From: Rana temporaria
Taxonomy: Eukaryota; Chordata; Amphibia; Anura; Ranidae
NCBI RefSeq assembly: GCF_905171775.1
Contig: NC_053492.1
Coordinates: 187,236,278-187,300,277, forward strand
Direction: 5' to 3'
DNA length: 64,000 nucleotides
Positions 21,650 to 34,407 of this stretch are shown here, in pieces (position 1 is the first letter of the stretch; the number at the start of each line of letters is the position of its first letter). A program made the translations under genes and the position numbers. The notes beneath the pieces were generated by a model. It was not told the DNA's origin and searched no databases. It saw nothing but the letters and a program-made list of their open reading frames with translations.

Positions 21650-23321
21650 GTGAGTTTATTTCTCACTTTGTTTACATTTTGACGCTAGTTAAATAATTAT
21701 AATTATTAACATTTGAAAGGGAACCAATTTGAAGAGATAGGAATGCAATTGCGAGAAACATGTAGTAATGTTTTTCTTAGCACTATTCATTTTAAATCAA
21801 ACAATAAATAAAACAGGGTGGTAAATAATAATAAAAAAAGCTACATAGTGAATATTGGATTTTAAATATTTAAAGATGATTGTATAGGGACTGGTACACT
21901 TTCCTTTATTACTTAAAAATGCACTAAAATATATGCTTATTAAAATATATCAATGCTTTTTTTCCCTGGCAACTGTACATAAGCAGGTAATGTAGAAACT
22001 GAAAATCTTAGACTGACTAAACAGAAAGTGAAGTTGTAGAAGTTGTCATTTAAATAAACCATAATAGCATATTACATGCTCGGTTTCAATGTCTAACTGT
22101 CTGTAAATTCTGACCAGTCTATTCCTCTGTAATCTAATAGTAGGCTACCTAGTATAATTCCAAGTGTTGCAAAGTTGATTGCAGAAAAAAAATGCAAATT
22201 GAAAATTGGAAGCAAAGTAGGACAAGATAGGGAGAAAAAGCTGCTTCTGCCTGTCAAGAAATAATTGAATACATCCAAATTCACATCTACTTACTTCTCC
22301 CACTTGGTGAGGATGTCTATCCTCCTGGCTTCACCATGTCCATTAATGAAAAAAATAAGAGATTTAGGTCATGTATTGACTGCTGTCAAATAAGGCACTG
22401 AACAAATGATTACTGATTTTTTTTCTTTTCTTTATGCCCTTTTTTGGCCTGTTGTAGACACATGCTAGTGCTAGTGCTAGTGCACACAGAGGCAGGACTG
22501 AAAGCAAAGCTAAATGCAAGGACTTCTGAAAGTCATTAAAATGTGAAGCATGCAGCTATTTATTTTTTTCGCTTTACAAAAACTCTTCTGTACAACAGAT
22601 CTGGCTATGACTAAACACTAGATATAGTGTGAAATGTGTCAGCTGTCCGAGTTTTGTTTGCTGTGGCGTGTAGTGCTGTGCTAATTTTAAATAAAGGCAA
22701 CTATTTTTCAAGAGTGCGGCTGTCCAGAAATACATTGTTATTCCTGCTCTGCTAATTGCATTGTCTACACCTGAGATCTCTGTGGGGTGGATCACCACCA
22801 AGGTTCCCACCTGGAGAGGCTATCTTTCTATCACCCATCATCCTTCTAAAAGAGCATCAATTATTGTGGCAAAAAAACTAAGAATTCAACTATATAAAGC
22901 ATTAAATTCTGATTACATCCATAAAAACAAATTATTTGTTAATTAGCTTTTTATAATAATCTGTACTTTCATATGATCAACATTGTTATAAACATGTTAT
23001 AATTACCTGCACAGAGCAGCCCTAATCCTCCTCTTCTCAGGTCCCCCTCCAGCGCTCCTTCCCCCTGCTGAGTTCCCCCTGCTTGCTATGGGGGTACTCA
23101 TGCAAGCTCACTGTCTATGAAACACATAGAGCATGGCTCGGCCTCACCCCCGATCCCTCTTCACTTCCTGTGATTGACAGCAGCAGCAACCAATGCTGTG
23201 TCTCAGCAAAGGAAAGAGAGACACAGGAGAGCTGCAGCACACAGAATGTTTGTTTTCTAATCTTCATGCATAGAATTCATGAAGGTAAAAAATCTTCAGC
23301 CCTTACAACCACTTTCAAGGG

Positions 23322-23741
23322 GAGTTCCACCCAAAGGGAGAAGTTCTGTTTGACTTCCTCTTCCCCACCCTTCGCTGCCACATTTGGCACCTTTGGGGGG
23401 GGGGTAGGTACCTGGTTTTGACTGGTACCTGCTCCCAATTCCGGCTCAGTTCACAGCGTTGAAGTGAGCTAGAAGTTCAGCCCACCCCCCTTTCCCCTGG
23501 CAGCTGGCTCATTGACAAAGCGCAGAGCAATTCACGCATGCACACTAGGAAACAAGCCTTGGTGCTAGTTTCCCTTAGCCAAGATGGTGGCGCCAGCACC
23601 CGAGAGCCAATACAAGAATCGGCTCAGGTGATGACATCGCTGGATGCCTGGACAGGTAAGTGCCCTAATAATATAAGTCAGCACCTACAGTATTTATAGC
23701 TGCTAATTTTTTTTTTGTTTTCGGGGTGGGGGAACTCTGCT
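23322..23741. repeat. T2-like MITE, degenerate
   Basis: AGGGGAGTTCCACCC after TTCA at the left and GGGGGAACTCTGCT before TTAA at the right are inverted matches. Intronic (intron 1). Confidence 0.5.
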
Positions 23742-23792
23742 TTAAGTATAACCCTTTGTTAAAAGATATGAATTAAAAATATTTTTAAAAAT

Positions 23793-25735
23793 ATTAAATG
23801 GCAAATAAATCACAATATGACACTTACAGAGAAACCTCCCACCAATTGTCATATGGTGGGCAGTTGACCCGTCCGCAGGCCACCTCTACTGGGCTGGTGC
23901 TACCAGTTGTGCCAAGGGGTGAGTCAGGGTTGCCCTTCACCAAATCTGTGGTGAACAGGTCAGGCATGTCAAGAGTCTCCTGAGGGGTGAGGATAACTTC
24001 TTTGGTGTTCTCATCCAACATATCACAGGTGGATCTCTTGAGAGGACGCATAACTCTTTGCTTTCTCTGTTTCACTGGCTCGGGCATGGTATGCTCACTA
24101 GCCTCTTCTTCCTGTTTGACTGTTTCTGCCTCCTGAAGATCCATTTATTTTACTTCTGCTGTGTATCATTCTTCATCCAGTGTGGAAGAGGGAGACACTT
24201 CTGGCTCTTCTGCTGACAGAGCAGATAAGACATCACATCTGTAGGCAACAGGAACTAACAATCGCTTCACAAGATCTGTGTTGGTCCCAGGGATCAACAA
24301 ATTTCCTGTGGATCCTGGCAGCCAAGGGCACACAATGGCCAGTGTCTCAAAGTTCTGGGGCTTCCCAGCCCTCAATGGATCACACGACAACTTGATCCAC
24401 AGATATTCATCACAAGGTTAATCCTCCGCTTGAATACCCTGGATCTCTATGTCTTTCAACTTTTGCAGGGGCATATTCAACAAATACCCCTTTTAAAAGT
24501 CTCTGGTCAGCAAGGTAACCTGAGCAACCGAATCAACAATGGCTCTGGTATAAATTCCTTCCACCAAAACAGGTACTACAGACAGAGGGTCTACCAACTA
24601 GGCAAGAGCCCTTATGGAAGCATCTGGAACAGTAGGTGGGCGTGACTGGACTTGTGATTCCTTCACCTTCTGGCGTTGGGAATGTAGTTTCTGGCGTCAT
24701 TTTGAAGGCTGATAGGCATTCCTCACTAAACCAGCATACACTGCAGGTGCCCTCCATTGTTCTCTTGCACCCTTGGGACACTTCTCTGCGGTCCATACCA
24801 GTCTTCTGTCCTCCTTGGTGTACTAGGGCATTCTCTCTGGTAGTGACCTACACCTCCACAGTTCAAAAAGATGTCTTTATTTTTTGGACCCGGGATACAT
24901 TCTGCCTCGTAACACCCTTGTCGGACAGCTCAATACGTGTTGCTGTCAGCCGGTTAATCACTTCCAACATCTGGGATACCTGCATCATCAGTGTGGCTAT
25001 CTCAGACCTGACATCCAATGACCTGGTCACCATCTCCATTATCTTAGACATCTCAGTCTTTAGAACAACGATCTTGGGATCTCTATCAGCTGTGCTGGCC
25101 ACTCTGTCTCCAACAGCAGATTCCGACCCCTGGTTATTTCCTTTATTCTCCAGCATGGCTTCCTCCTCTCTCACTAATTTAATGAGCTTAGGATATTTCA
25201 TGGTCAGGCATCCACTGAATTCTGCAGTCGAATACAAACTGGATCAGAGCGTGAAGTACCTTTTAGGATCTTCTGCATTCTAGCTCTACTGCAAGCTCTA
25301 GCTCTAATACAATCTGATGCAACAGCTTATTCAAGTGTCTGATGTGGCCTGGTCCAGTCACTCTTCAAAGTTGTCTTTCCCTGTAGGCACTGGAAATCTT
25401 CCAGAAAAGGGCCTGGGTTTTTGGTAATCACTTCCAGGGCATGTCAGAGTGTCCCTTGGCAATTTTGACACAACGTCTCCCAGAGCAGCGAAGAACTCAG
25501 GCCCAATAATGGTCGAAGATGGCATGGAGTAGGCCTCTTCCCTAGTGGCTTTGACTCGACTGGTACTTGCCGGACACCTGACTGGATTAGACAAAACTCA
25601 GCCTGGTTGTCCAGCTGCACACTGGACCCTCGCTTTCATTCCAGCAGCACATGTGTGCAGGAGGCCTCAGGTTTGACTTTGATCACTCATGTTTTCTTGT
25701 CTAACGACAAGGTCTGTACTACCTGACTGATCTGC
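23793..25735 (-). pseudogene. Ty3/Gypsy-like gag and protease remnant
   Basis: The minus strand reads gag then protease, in several frames with stops. Around 25594-25358 the gag N-terminal block includes KPRPFSGRFPVPTGKDNFEE. At 25237-24863 a helical gag part with heptad-like charge pattern follows, and just beyond it (about 24840) a zinc-knuckle relic NCGGVGHYQREC lies in which the expected first Cys reads as Phe. Around 24640-24170 a retropepsin-like stretch (VEGIYTRAIVDS then QVTLL, later GTNTDLVKRLL) is visible, in which the catalytic DSG reads DSV. No RT or integrase follows, so the copy is truncated at about 23793 and dead. Confidence 0.6.
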
Positions 25736-25759
25736 TCCTCAGTCCAGACCTCCCCAGGC

Positions 25760-27233
25760 AATAGTGTAAGTGCAATGACCAATGAGAAACACACACGTTA
25801 TAATAAAACACAGAAATTGTCTTGACTGCAATATTTCTGTGGAAAAGTAACAAACAGTATATATATTCAAGTAATCAATTGGAGAGCAATAACTGAGACT
25901 AAGAGCAATATAGTTCAATACTATATTGAGGCTGCTTTCAGGGGATTCCAAACCTAAGAATGTCCCCAAGAGCAGAGGCACACTTAAATGGCAAATAAAT
26001 CACAATATGACACTTTATATTGGATTGGTTACCTCTACTCAAATTTGACTCCAAAGCCCTGTACACACAATCGGTTTGTCTGATGAAAACGGACCGATGG
26101 ACCGTTTTCATCAGACAAACCGATCGTGTGTGGGCCTTATCATTTTTTTTTCCATGGGTGAAAAAAAATAGAACATGTTTTAAATTTTTCCTATAGAAAA
26201 AACGATCGTCTGAGTGGTAAGTCCATCGGTCAAAAATACACGCATGCTCAGAATGAAGTCGACGCATGCTCGGAAGCATTGAACTTAATTTTTCTCAGCA
26301 CGTTGTAGTGTTTTACGTCACCGCGTTGGACACGGTCGGATTTTTGACTGATGGTGTGTAGGCAAGACTGATGAAATTCAGCTTCTTCGGTTATCCGACG
26401 AAAAAATCTATCGGATTAGATTCCATCAGATATCCAATCGTGTGTACAGGGCTTAAGAGTCCAGGCAAAAGGAGAGCAGAAGAATGACCCTCTTTATGTC
26501 AGACCTCTCTTTTCTGTCACCTGACACCACAGGCCCAACTACAAACACTGTATAGTTCAATATTCAATGGCTTAACTTCCCAGAGAAAATATCTTGCACA
26601 CCCACTACATATACAGAGCCCTGAACATGTGTGTGCATGCCTGTATGGCATCAGTAACTTCAGTCTCTTGAAAGGAAGATGAGGCTTTGGATTCTTCAGC
26701 TAGCCACTCTCATCGGTGCACTAAACTTCTGAATAGCAGGGTCAAACAAGACAACTGGCCTGGATTATCAAGTAAAGAATGCAAGAACAATGGTGTCTGT
26801 ATACAGTGTACAGTTTACAGTATACAACATACAAATCTGTGCACAGTGTCCTTGTTTCCTGAAAATGGGCAAATGCCCCCTCACCCAATCCTCCGATCAA
26901 GGCCCAAACAAACGTCCTGGAACAGGCAGGCTCTTCCCCCCTCTCCCAGGCTGCATGTCCCCGACCAGCTGTGGATACCTGGATCAATGCAGTGGATGGA
27001 TCTGGGAGGCAGCACCTCTCCCCTAAGTCCACTTTGTTCTCCTGCCTCGTGTTAACTCTTCTTGTGCAGGCCGCAACTCAGTCTCTTCACCCTCCAACAC
27101 AGATCCCTTGCCTGCAGATCCAGGCCAGTGTCCCAAGAGAGAGATCTAGGCCTGGACAAGCCTTTTTATACCCTCTCCCAGCATCCTGTTCTTTACTCAC
27201 AGTGAGCTGGTAGTTGTAGTTCCAGCCACATTT
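25760..27233 (-). repeat. probable 5' LTR of the Gypsy-like remnant, with nested MITE
   Basis: Downstream (minus-strand upstream) of gag. On the minus strand it would start TGTGGCTGGAACTACAAC near 27231 and carries GATGCTGGGAGAGGGTATAAAAAGGC-like sequence, giving a TATA box at about 27165-27172. A MITE at 26055-26453 interrupts it. A ~31 bp segment at about 25985-26015 (AAATGGCAAATAAATCACAA...) recurs at 23792-23823. Borders are approximate because no second intact LTR is present. Confidence 0.45.
26055..26453. mobile_element. MITE, AGCCCTGTACACAC family
   Basis: AGCCCTGTACACACAATCGG at the left and the inverse CCAATCGTGTGTACAGGGCT at the right, about 400 bp. Internal inverted blocks around GATGAAAACGGACCGATGG. 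Related to 20190-20588 and 56393-56799. Confidence 0.7.
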
Positions 27234-29134
27234 TAGAGGCTATGGAATGAGGTGGAATTCTTTGTTCTATTCATGTATATAATAATAAAAGCCTGCATTT
27301 AGTGTGATATTTGCTGCCACTGGAGGATTCTTGCATGCAGCATTTAAAACTACACTGTGTTACCACAATGTCACATTTCAGTAATCTGCCCTAAACCCAT
27401 AGCTCAAATGTGAACACTAGAGATGGTGGTAAGGAAGTCAATAAGACAAGCAGGAAATGACACACCATCTGTGTATAGAACACTTTGAGGTAGCCAACTT
27501 GAATTGCATTTTACAGATAATAACAGTGCTGCAGTTTGAAAAGTTAAAGCAATTTTTAATAACATTCAAAACAATATAACTTGTGTTATATTGTACACAA
27601 TAAAAATTGTATACGCTAGATTATTATTTTTATTTGCTATTGTTTTGAACTAAAATCAATTCCAATGCACCAAAAACTAATTTGATGGTTGTCAATCGCC
27701 TAACAAAAAAACAGAACACTTGCACTGAACTGTAGGAATCCCAATGTAAGAAAAAAGAAATCATACATAGCAGAGCACAAGTATATAAAAGGGTGTAGGC
27801 TCTCGACTGACATAGATAGAACAATTCTTGGACTCGACACTACTTCCTTTTTTACATTTGCATAGAATTTCAAAATGTAATATTCCTTACATAATGGAAG
27901 GGATAATGCACAATAGCTTGTTATGGACCTTACACAGTGTACAATCTATTTTCGAGATTGTTAATTTGGTAGTCCAGACAGCCTGCCTATGTGTACATGT
28001 GTGTCCTCCCCGCTTCTGGTAACCCCCTCTGGGAAGCGCTCTTCCAAGGGGGTTACCTTGCGGGTGCACTCCTGAGTCCTGTACCGGTGTCCATAGCCGC
28101 TGACTACAGGACTTGGCCTCGTCCCCCATTCTTCATCAATGGCCAATGGCTGCGCTGCTGTCATTCTATCCAATGAAGAGCCGAGAAGAGTCAAGAAGAC
28201 TGGGCCAACATCAAGCGCGTTCTTAACGCGGGACGTTCGAGGGCTCATGTAAGTAAACCGGGGGGCTGGGGGGGGGGGGGGGGCCTGCAATCGCCAAATG
28301 TTTTTTCACCTTAATACATGCATTAAGGTGAAAAAACATGAACCTTTACAACCCTTTTAAGCCCGGGCTGTGTGTATTTGCTTTTTTGACAGTTGTCTGA
28401 AAGTTTGCCAGAAGAAGACACAGTAGGTGTTTTTTAGGTGTAGGTGGTAATTAATTTAGAATAAAGGCAATATAATTATACCCTCCACATTGCAAAAGCT
28501 TAATGACCAAAATTTGAACTGTATGTATAAATCAGTGACATGCACTGTCAGCTTTTGGCACGGCTTCTGTCTGTGCTTTTTTTAAACTTTTAACAAATGA
28601 AGTCCTGCCCAGCCCCACAAGATGGCTTAGGACTTGTGTAGATGGACAAATACAGTATGCAATAAAGTGGAACCAAATATTCATACTCATACTCAATACA
28701 AGTAAGGGAAACCTTAGTTAAGGGAAAATATACTTTTTTACATAGAGGCTGTATAGTGAAATTTGAAAAAATATGGAGAAGATGGTCTGATATCCTGGAG
28801 GTATGACGAGAGAGGAGTGGGTAAAACGTGTGAGCAATTGGAGGGAGGGGGAGCATGGTGGCCAGGGGGGACAGGTTTTTTTCTTTTTTTTCTTCCTCTC
28901 ATTATGGGCTTGGGTTGTATGTTATTTTGGTTGTTTTTGTTGTTTGTATATAAAAGAAATAAAAAGATAATTTGATAAAAAAAAATAATACTCATATTCT
29001 TTATAGCCAAGGAAGCTGCCATATTTTGGCAAACAGTTACATTAGCAGGTTTAGTACCACTAAAGATATTGTACGTTCAGTTTGCATTTCAGATGCTTCT
29101 AAGTTCCACCTGAATTGCTTAGCAGGTGCATTAA
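27234..29134. other. intron 1, no gene recognised
   Basis: Non-coding. A T2-type MITE tail (ACCTTTACAACCC before TTAA at 28357-28360) and a G run at about 28268-28283 are visible. The rest is unassigned. Confidence 0.45.
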
Positions 29135-29895
29135 AGGGGAATTAAACTTAAAAAATAAAAAATTGCTGACAGGTAGGATTTTTATGACAAATGAGAACCT
29201 ATTGCTAGGAAACTTGCTAGGTAAGTATGAAATAATGTACTAATATGTGGCACATGCTAGCACATAAACTAGGCTAAAAGTTCCTGGAGTAAAATGTTTT
29301 TTTTTTTTTGCAGTGGTTTAATTCCATTTGAATTTACAGTTGATTTGCAGTTGGCCTTCTTCTGGCCTGTAGCAACCTGCGGCAAGTTGCTTTTGCATTG
29401 TTAATGACTTATGGAGGGAGGCTTTATAAAGAAAAGCCTCTTCTGTTCCCATTTCAATTTTTCTTTCACTGTCAATGATACCTGGCTTTCCCTGACCACC
29501 ACTAAGCCCTGCCAACTGTCAGTCTACTCCTCGTTGAAACTGTCTCAATGGCCAGTAAAGGCACATACATTAGACAGGGTAATGGCAGTTGAGTAGACTT
29601 AGTTATGAAGTAAGGGAAAGTCAGGTGACAAAGTGAAACCTTGCATTTGAGATGAGCTTGAGAAGTTTCTGAGTTCCATCAGCTTCTAAACCTGAGACAG
29701 CTTCAACAACAAACTAGAGAAATGTTACCACAGAAAACACAGGTGTTATTATTTTAAATTGTTAGAACATCTAGCAGCTATCGGATTTTTATCCATATTT
29801 GTATAAAATGTATATGGAAACTGATTCACACAGTTAAATATTTTTTTTTTTTTGTTATTTCTGCTTCAATTATTTGTACTGTGTTTTGACAACAG

Positions 29896-30069
29896 GAAAT
29901 TTTTGGCTATAAAGTGAGCATCCTTTGGATTATCCTGTGTGTGATTGGATACTGCGTCTCAGGAGGGATTCTTCTCTTGCTCTTTTATTGGAAGCCAGAG
30001 TGGAGCGTATGGGCAAACTGTGTTCCATCCTCTTTGGAGAAAGCCAATGTAGTTTTACTTAGAACAACT
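29896..30069 (+). CDS. ATP13A4: ATP13A4-like coding exon 2
   Basis: The acceptor TTTTGACAACAG precedes GAA; 58 codons follow, ending LLRTT before GTAAGT, phase 0 at both ends. It encodes EIFGYK, a strongly hydrophobic segment of about 25 residues (ILWIILCVIGY, then GGILLLLFYW), the conserved WKPEWSVW turn and NVVLLRTT. In P5B ATPases this is the N-terminal membrane-associated hairpin, which sits on the cytosolic face and interacts with lipids rather than forming a full transport helix. Length and motif order match the family. Confidence 0.9.
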
Positions 30070-30243
30070 GTAAGTACATTTTCTATTGCAGTGTCCAGTT
30101 GTATAGAACTGCAATCCATTATGAGCTTTAAAATGCAAATGTTGTTTATATACACCAACTAGATATAATCTCACTGCTTTCTATTGTTGATAGCAGTATT
30201 ACCAGACATTTCCCCCCATCTGAATTTCCACCATGTTATCTAG

Positions 30244-30387
30244 GATGAAAGGAAGAAATACACTAGGAAGAAAGTACGCTGGATCATGTTAGATGAATTT
30301 AAAGATTGGCTGAATGGGTCGCCGTGTTCTGTCATGTCTGATGAAAACTCCACAGTAAATAGAGCTATAAGAAGACCAGATCTTAAA
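30244..30387 (+). CDS. ATP13A4: ATP13A4-like coding exon 3
   Basis: 48 codons between TTATCTAG and GTAAGT, phase 0 at both ends, only 174 bp after exon 2. It encodes DERKKYTRKKVRWIML at the start, a variable loop with GSPCSVMSDENS, and the conserved NRAIRRPDLK end. This is the cytosolic N-terminal domain linking the hairpin to the first core helix. Confidence 0.9.
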
Positions 30388-30817
30388 GTAAGTTATAGTA
30401 AAATCTTTTAATAGCATGCTTGCATTAGTGGATTTAGCACATATGGACATAGCAGCACTAATAATTTTTTTTTGTATATCTCAACTAGTAATAAAAAAAA
30501 AAAACAAAGATATCAATTCACTTGCAGCAATGCCCATAATATTTTCTAAAAATGTAAACTTATAGAGAATAAATGGAGAAAAATGATATCAGTAAAGTGC
30601 AATACAAGGTCCAGTCAAATAGTTGACAGTCTTTGGCTTCCGCATGAAAAGGGTCAAAACGATGTTAAAGGGTCCTGCAGCTTGCCAGGAGAAGATCCGG
30701 GAAGATCTGAGGAGCTCAAATTCATTAGAATAATGCAGTATCTCTTTATAGTATAGCATTACTATCTCTTAATTGCATAGAGAATAAATAGAAAACCTCC
30801 ATAAATAGTACCAATGG
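30388..30817. other. start of intron 3, no element recognised
   Basis: Non-coding, AT-rich. Confidence 0.4.
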
Positions 30818-30821
30818 TTAA

Positions 30822-31461
30822 GGAGGAAGTAAACCGCCTCGTAAAAAAAGGGGGAAAAACCTAATCCTGCAAGAGAAAGGCATAATGAGCTGGTATGCAT
30901 AGCATACTAGCTCATTATGTGCCACTTACCTGAAATCGAAGCCCCCGTAGTCCTCCTCGTTCACCGCTGCCGCCATGTCCCCTCGTAGATACTTCCTTGT
31001 TTCGCCGCTCCGGCGCTGTGATTGGCCTGGAGCAGCGATGATGTCACTCCCGGCAGACCCCCGAACATGCGCGAAAACACGGCATTATGTGCCACTTACC
31101 TAAAATCGAAGCCCCCGTAGTCCTCCTCGTTCACCGCTGCCGCCATGTCCCCTCGTAGATACTTCCTTGTTTCGCCACTCCGGCGCTGTGATTGGCCTGG
31201 AGCAGCGATGATGTCACTCCCGGCAGACCCCCGAACATGCGCGAAAACACGGCATTAACCCAGGTTATGCCATTGTGAAAAACTGCACTTTCAGTGCGCC
31301 TGCGCCGTTGTCTATGGCGCGCATGCGCCGTAGACATTGGCGCCTGTAATTAATGTAAATATCCCCTAAACCGTGCAGGTTTAGGAGATTTTTCTTGCAC
31401 CTACAGCCTTAATCTAGGCTTACCTGTAGGTGCAAGTTGTGTGGTTGAGTTTGCAACCACT
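30822..31461. mobile_element. T2-like MITE with internal 170 bp tandem duplication
   Basis: TTAA flanks at 30818-30821 and 31462-31465, ends GGAGGAAGTAAACC and GTTTGCAACCACT. The block from about 30911 to 31080 is repeated almost exactly at 31081-31250 (CATTATGTGCCACTTACC starts at 30913 and 31083). The element otherwise matches the layout of 33513-33921. Confidence 0.7.
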
Positions 31462-31465
31462 TTAA

Positions 31466-31954
31466 TCCAGAGAAAGACTGAGAAAACCCTTATACAGCAT
31501 GGTCCAATTTGCTCCAACAGGGGAAAATAAACTTCTTTCTGATTCTCTAAGGCAATTGAATATTGCCTGGATCAACAATCTCTGGGGTCATTATCACAAA
31601 TTCTAATATTCAGCTATATTCTAAGCATTTCGGTATGCATCCAGCTTTTTTAAACAATTTACTAAGCTGCCTTTAACTGGTTTCTAAGGAAGCCTATTCC
31701 ACATTTTCACAGCACTTACTGTAAAATAGCATTTCCATTTGTGCAGATTAAACATATTTTCTTCCAGATACAATTAGTGCCCCCTTCTCCTTTGCAATGA
31801 AGTTAAAGTCAATAACTCTCCTTCAATTTCACTGTATATAATCATATATAATATATATAATTTCACTGTATCTAATCATCTCTTCTCAAGAGAAAATAAA
31901 GTTAGTTCAGCTACACTTTCCTCCATGCTTCTTAGTTTAGTTGCTGCATTACTT
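31466..31954 (-). mobile_element. CR1 LINE 3' fragment, diverged
   Basis: Matches the 3' part of the CR1 at 7250-7720 in the same orientation, e.g. TTGCTCCAACAGGGGAAAA, TTCCACATTTTCACAGC and AATCATCTCTTCTCAAGAG. Many substitutions and indels indicate an old copy. Confidence 0.75.
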
Positions 31955-32220
31955 ACTCTGGTCCCCTGCACACTGTGAGTTTTTTACCCTTGAACACTGT
32001 ATGTTACAAACTGCCATCCCCTGAACTCTGTGGGTTACCTACTCCTGGTCTCTGCACTATGTGTGTTACTTACTCTGGACCTCAGCATTACAGTATGTGT
32101 GTTACATACTCCTGACTCATGTACTCTGTGCATTACTTATCCTTGGCCCGTGCACTCCTTGTGATATGCACTCCTGTCCCCTACAATCTGTGCATTACTT
32201 ACTCCTAACCCAGAGCAGAG
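31955..32220. repeat. minisatellite, ~35-40 bp degenerate unit
   Basis: Repeats of a unit like ACTCCTGGCCCCTGCACTCTGTG...GTTACTT, six or seven diverged copies. Confidence 0.65.
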
Positions 32221-32252
32221 TAGGCTTAGATTTTTTTTTTATACATATCGCT

Positions 32253-32521
32253 TTTAATCTGTGTACACATGGCCAGAATGTCGGGAGACATTTGCGGGTA
32301 CAAAAAATACCTGCCAACATTCTGCCTGTGTGTATGTGGGAATGTATGCTGGAGAACCAGCAGACGATTGACTCCCGATCAACGCTCCCAGCCAAAGGCA
32401 GAGAGTGCTCATTGGCATGTTTTGGCGGGGGCCATGCTCAGCGGGGGCCATCCTTGAACTAACCTTGCATGGTTGGTACAGCGGTTCCTGAGCGCAGCCG
32501 CTGTAGTGTGTACCAGGCTTA
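32253..32521. repeat. MITE, CTGTGTACACATGGCC ends
   Basis: Left AATCTGTGTACACATGGCC and right GTAGTGTGTACCAGGCTT form an imperfect inverted pair, similar to the TGTACAC-ended MITEs elsewhere in the window. Confidence 0.4.
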
Positions 32522-33130
32522 AGTCCCCCCATTGTTAGCACAATTTGATCACGCCCACCATTGCTCTCATTAGGGTGCCCTAGGTCTTTCAAAAGCATTG
32601 AAACACCCCTGCACAGAAGACAATTGTGAAGTGTAATATAGCGACTTGCCAAACTAGGGTGTTTTATGAACTTGTTTGTTCGAGAAATCTGTGTAGATAA
32701 GGGCCACAAAGTATTTGTTACTATTTTGTATCAAGTGTATGCAACATAAGGGCATGCCAGAAAAAGTTTTTCCCAATACCAAGGTAAAGATCATGATTGT
32801 TTTTCTAAGATAGGAGTCCAACAAAAGCTTTTATGACAATCTCAAACATTCTGATAAGTATAAATGTGTCAGGTGGATGGATATTGGGCTGTAACCTGGC
32901 TTAACCTAATAAGAAATCTTGGCATGGTAGGAGCAGGTACTAAGAAGCTCTTTGTTTGCCAGCGAGACAAACTAAATTGACTTGGCAGAAAAATGCAACG
33001 CTGTAAAATGATGACTGCCCAGTTTGTTCCCATATTAGCCAGGTACTCTTTATTACAATATACAATAAAATCAGTCTGAGAATCATTAACTAGAATATTC
33101 AGCTGGGGTATCTAGCAACAAGATAACATA

Positions 33131-33256
33131 TTATTAATATCAAACTATTACGTGGTGCTGATAGATTACAACCATAGTTTTTATGTGTTTTTGTATGCCG
33201 ATGTATATGCTTTCGCATGCACTGACACAATCTTACATCAGTTTAGTTTCCATTTA
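33131..33256 (+). repeat. uninterrupted copy of a duplicated segment
   Basis: TTATTAATATCAAACTAT followed by a ~107 bp block (TACGTGGTGCTGATAG ... TTTAGTTTCCATTT). The same two blocks recur at 34390-34407 and 35168-35275, separated there by a repeat. Confidence 0.8.
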
Positions 33257-33512
33257 TCTATCTCAGCAACAAATCCAGTACTTTGTAAAGAAAGATTCCA
33301 AAGCTGTTATAGAGTTCTCACCATGTGCTTCCCACATTCTTCATTGTTATTATGATGCATTTAAAAATGATTAAAGAATACCATTACTTGATGGTTACCT
33401 AATGTTGTCAAATAACTAATATAAAGAATAATCAAAAGCTTCCAAGACAGTTTCAACTGTTTCTTACTATCTTGGACAAAGTTCATATTTAGTATCATAG
33501 CACTCTGCTTAA

Positions 33513-33921
33513 AGCGGTTGTAAACCCGCATCAAACATTTTTTTTTTCTCCTGCAAGGCAAAAGTCATAATGAGCTAATATGCACCGCATATTAGCTCAT
33601 TATGAAATACTTACCTCGGAATGAGGTGTGTAGAACTTACCTGGTTCACGCCGAGCGAGATATCATCTTGCCTCGGCGCGTCTTGCGGGTATCGCCGCTC
33701 CAGCGCTGTGATTGGCGTGCACGCGGGAGATTTAAATTCGGCAAGGTCCAGCGGCTGCCGGTCCTTTCGCCGTAGATCCCCCGTGCGCATGCGCCGCTGG
33801 CATTGCGAGGGGAATATCTCCTAAACCGTGCAGGTTTAGGAGATATTCTCCTTACCTACAGGTAAGCCTTATTATAGGCTTACCTGTAGGTGAAAGTCAA
33901 AAAAGTGGGTTTTCAACCACT
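33513..33921. mobile_element. T2-like MITE
   Basis: 409 bp, TTAA on both sides (33509-33512, 33922-33925). Termini AGCGGTTGTAAACCC and GGGTTTTCAACCACT are inverted matches. Internal palindromes ATGAGCTAATATGC and CTACAGGTAAGCC. Confidence 0.8.
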
Positions 33922-34407
33922 TTAACCATGACCTCATACATCAGTCTTATTTCTAGCAGGAACTCCTGTTGTTACAATAAACAAAATGAATGGGAAAAAA
34001 GTGTGGCCACAACACAATGTACAGCAAATTCACATTTTTATTTGTCAGTTTGTTGTAAAAATAAGAAGTGCTGAAAATATTTTAGCTGCTTATGTTGCAG
34101 AACCAACCACCACATTAAATCCAATAAAGTATATAGTTACTGACCCTTGTCTCCGGTGTAATGAGATATTGGAAACATTGTGGAAAAACAAACTGCACAC
34201 TGTTATGCACAAGAAAAGACACCATTACACTGTAAACCACCCCTCCTTAATTTTCAAGTTCCTGAACCTTTTCCTCCCATCTTCCTTTATGTCAGGATAT
34301 AAATACATAAGTAGAGAAAATAAAGGATCCTTTCAGTTGTCAGGAGGATACTGAATTTGAGCACTATGACCATTGGGACAGAAAAAATATTATTAATATC
34401 AAACTAC

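Noticed and set aside
24636..25283. 215-codon + strand frame
   Set aside because: Antisense of the Gypsy-like gag remnant, where the minus strand shows the recognisable motifs.
29135..29317. Possible T2-type MITE between two TTAA sites
   Set aside because: The ends next to the TTAA sites are not inverted matches; the only inverted match (GGAATTAAAC) runs across the right TTAA.
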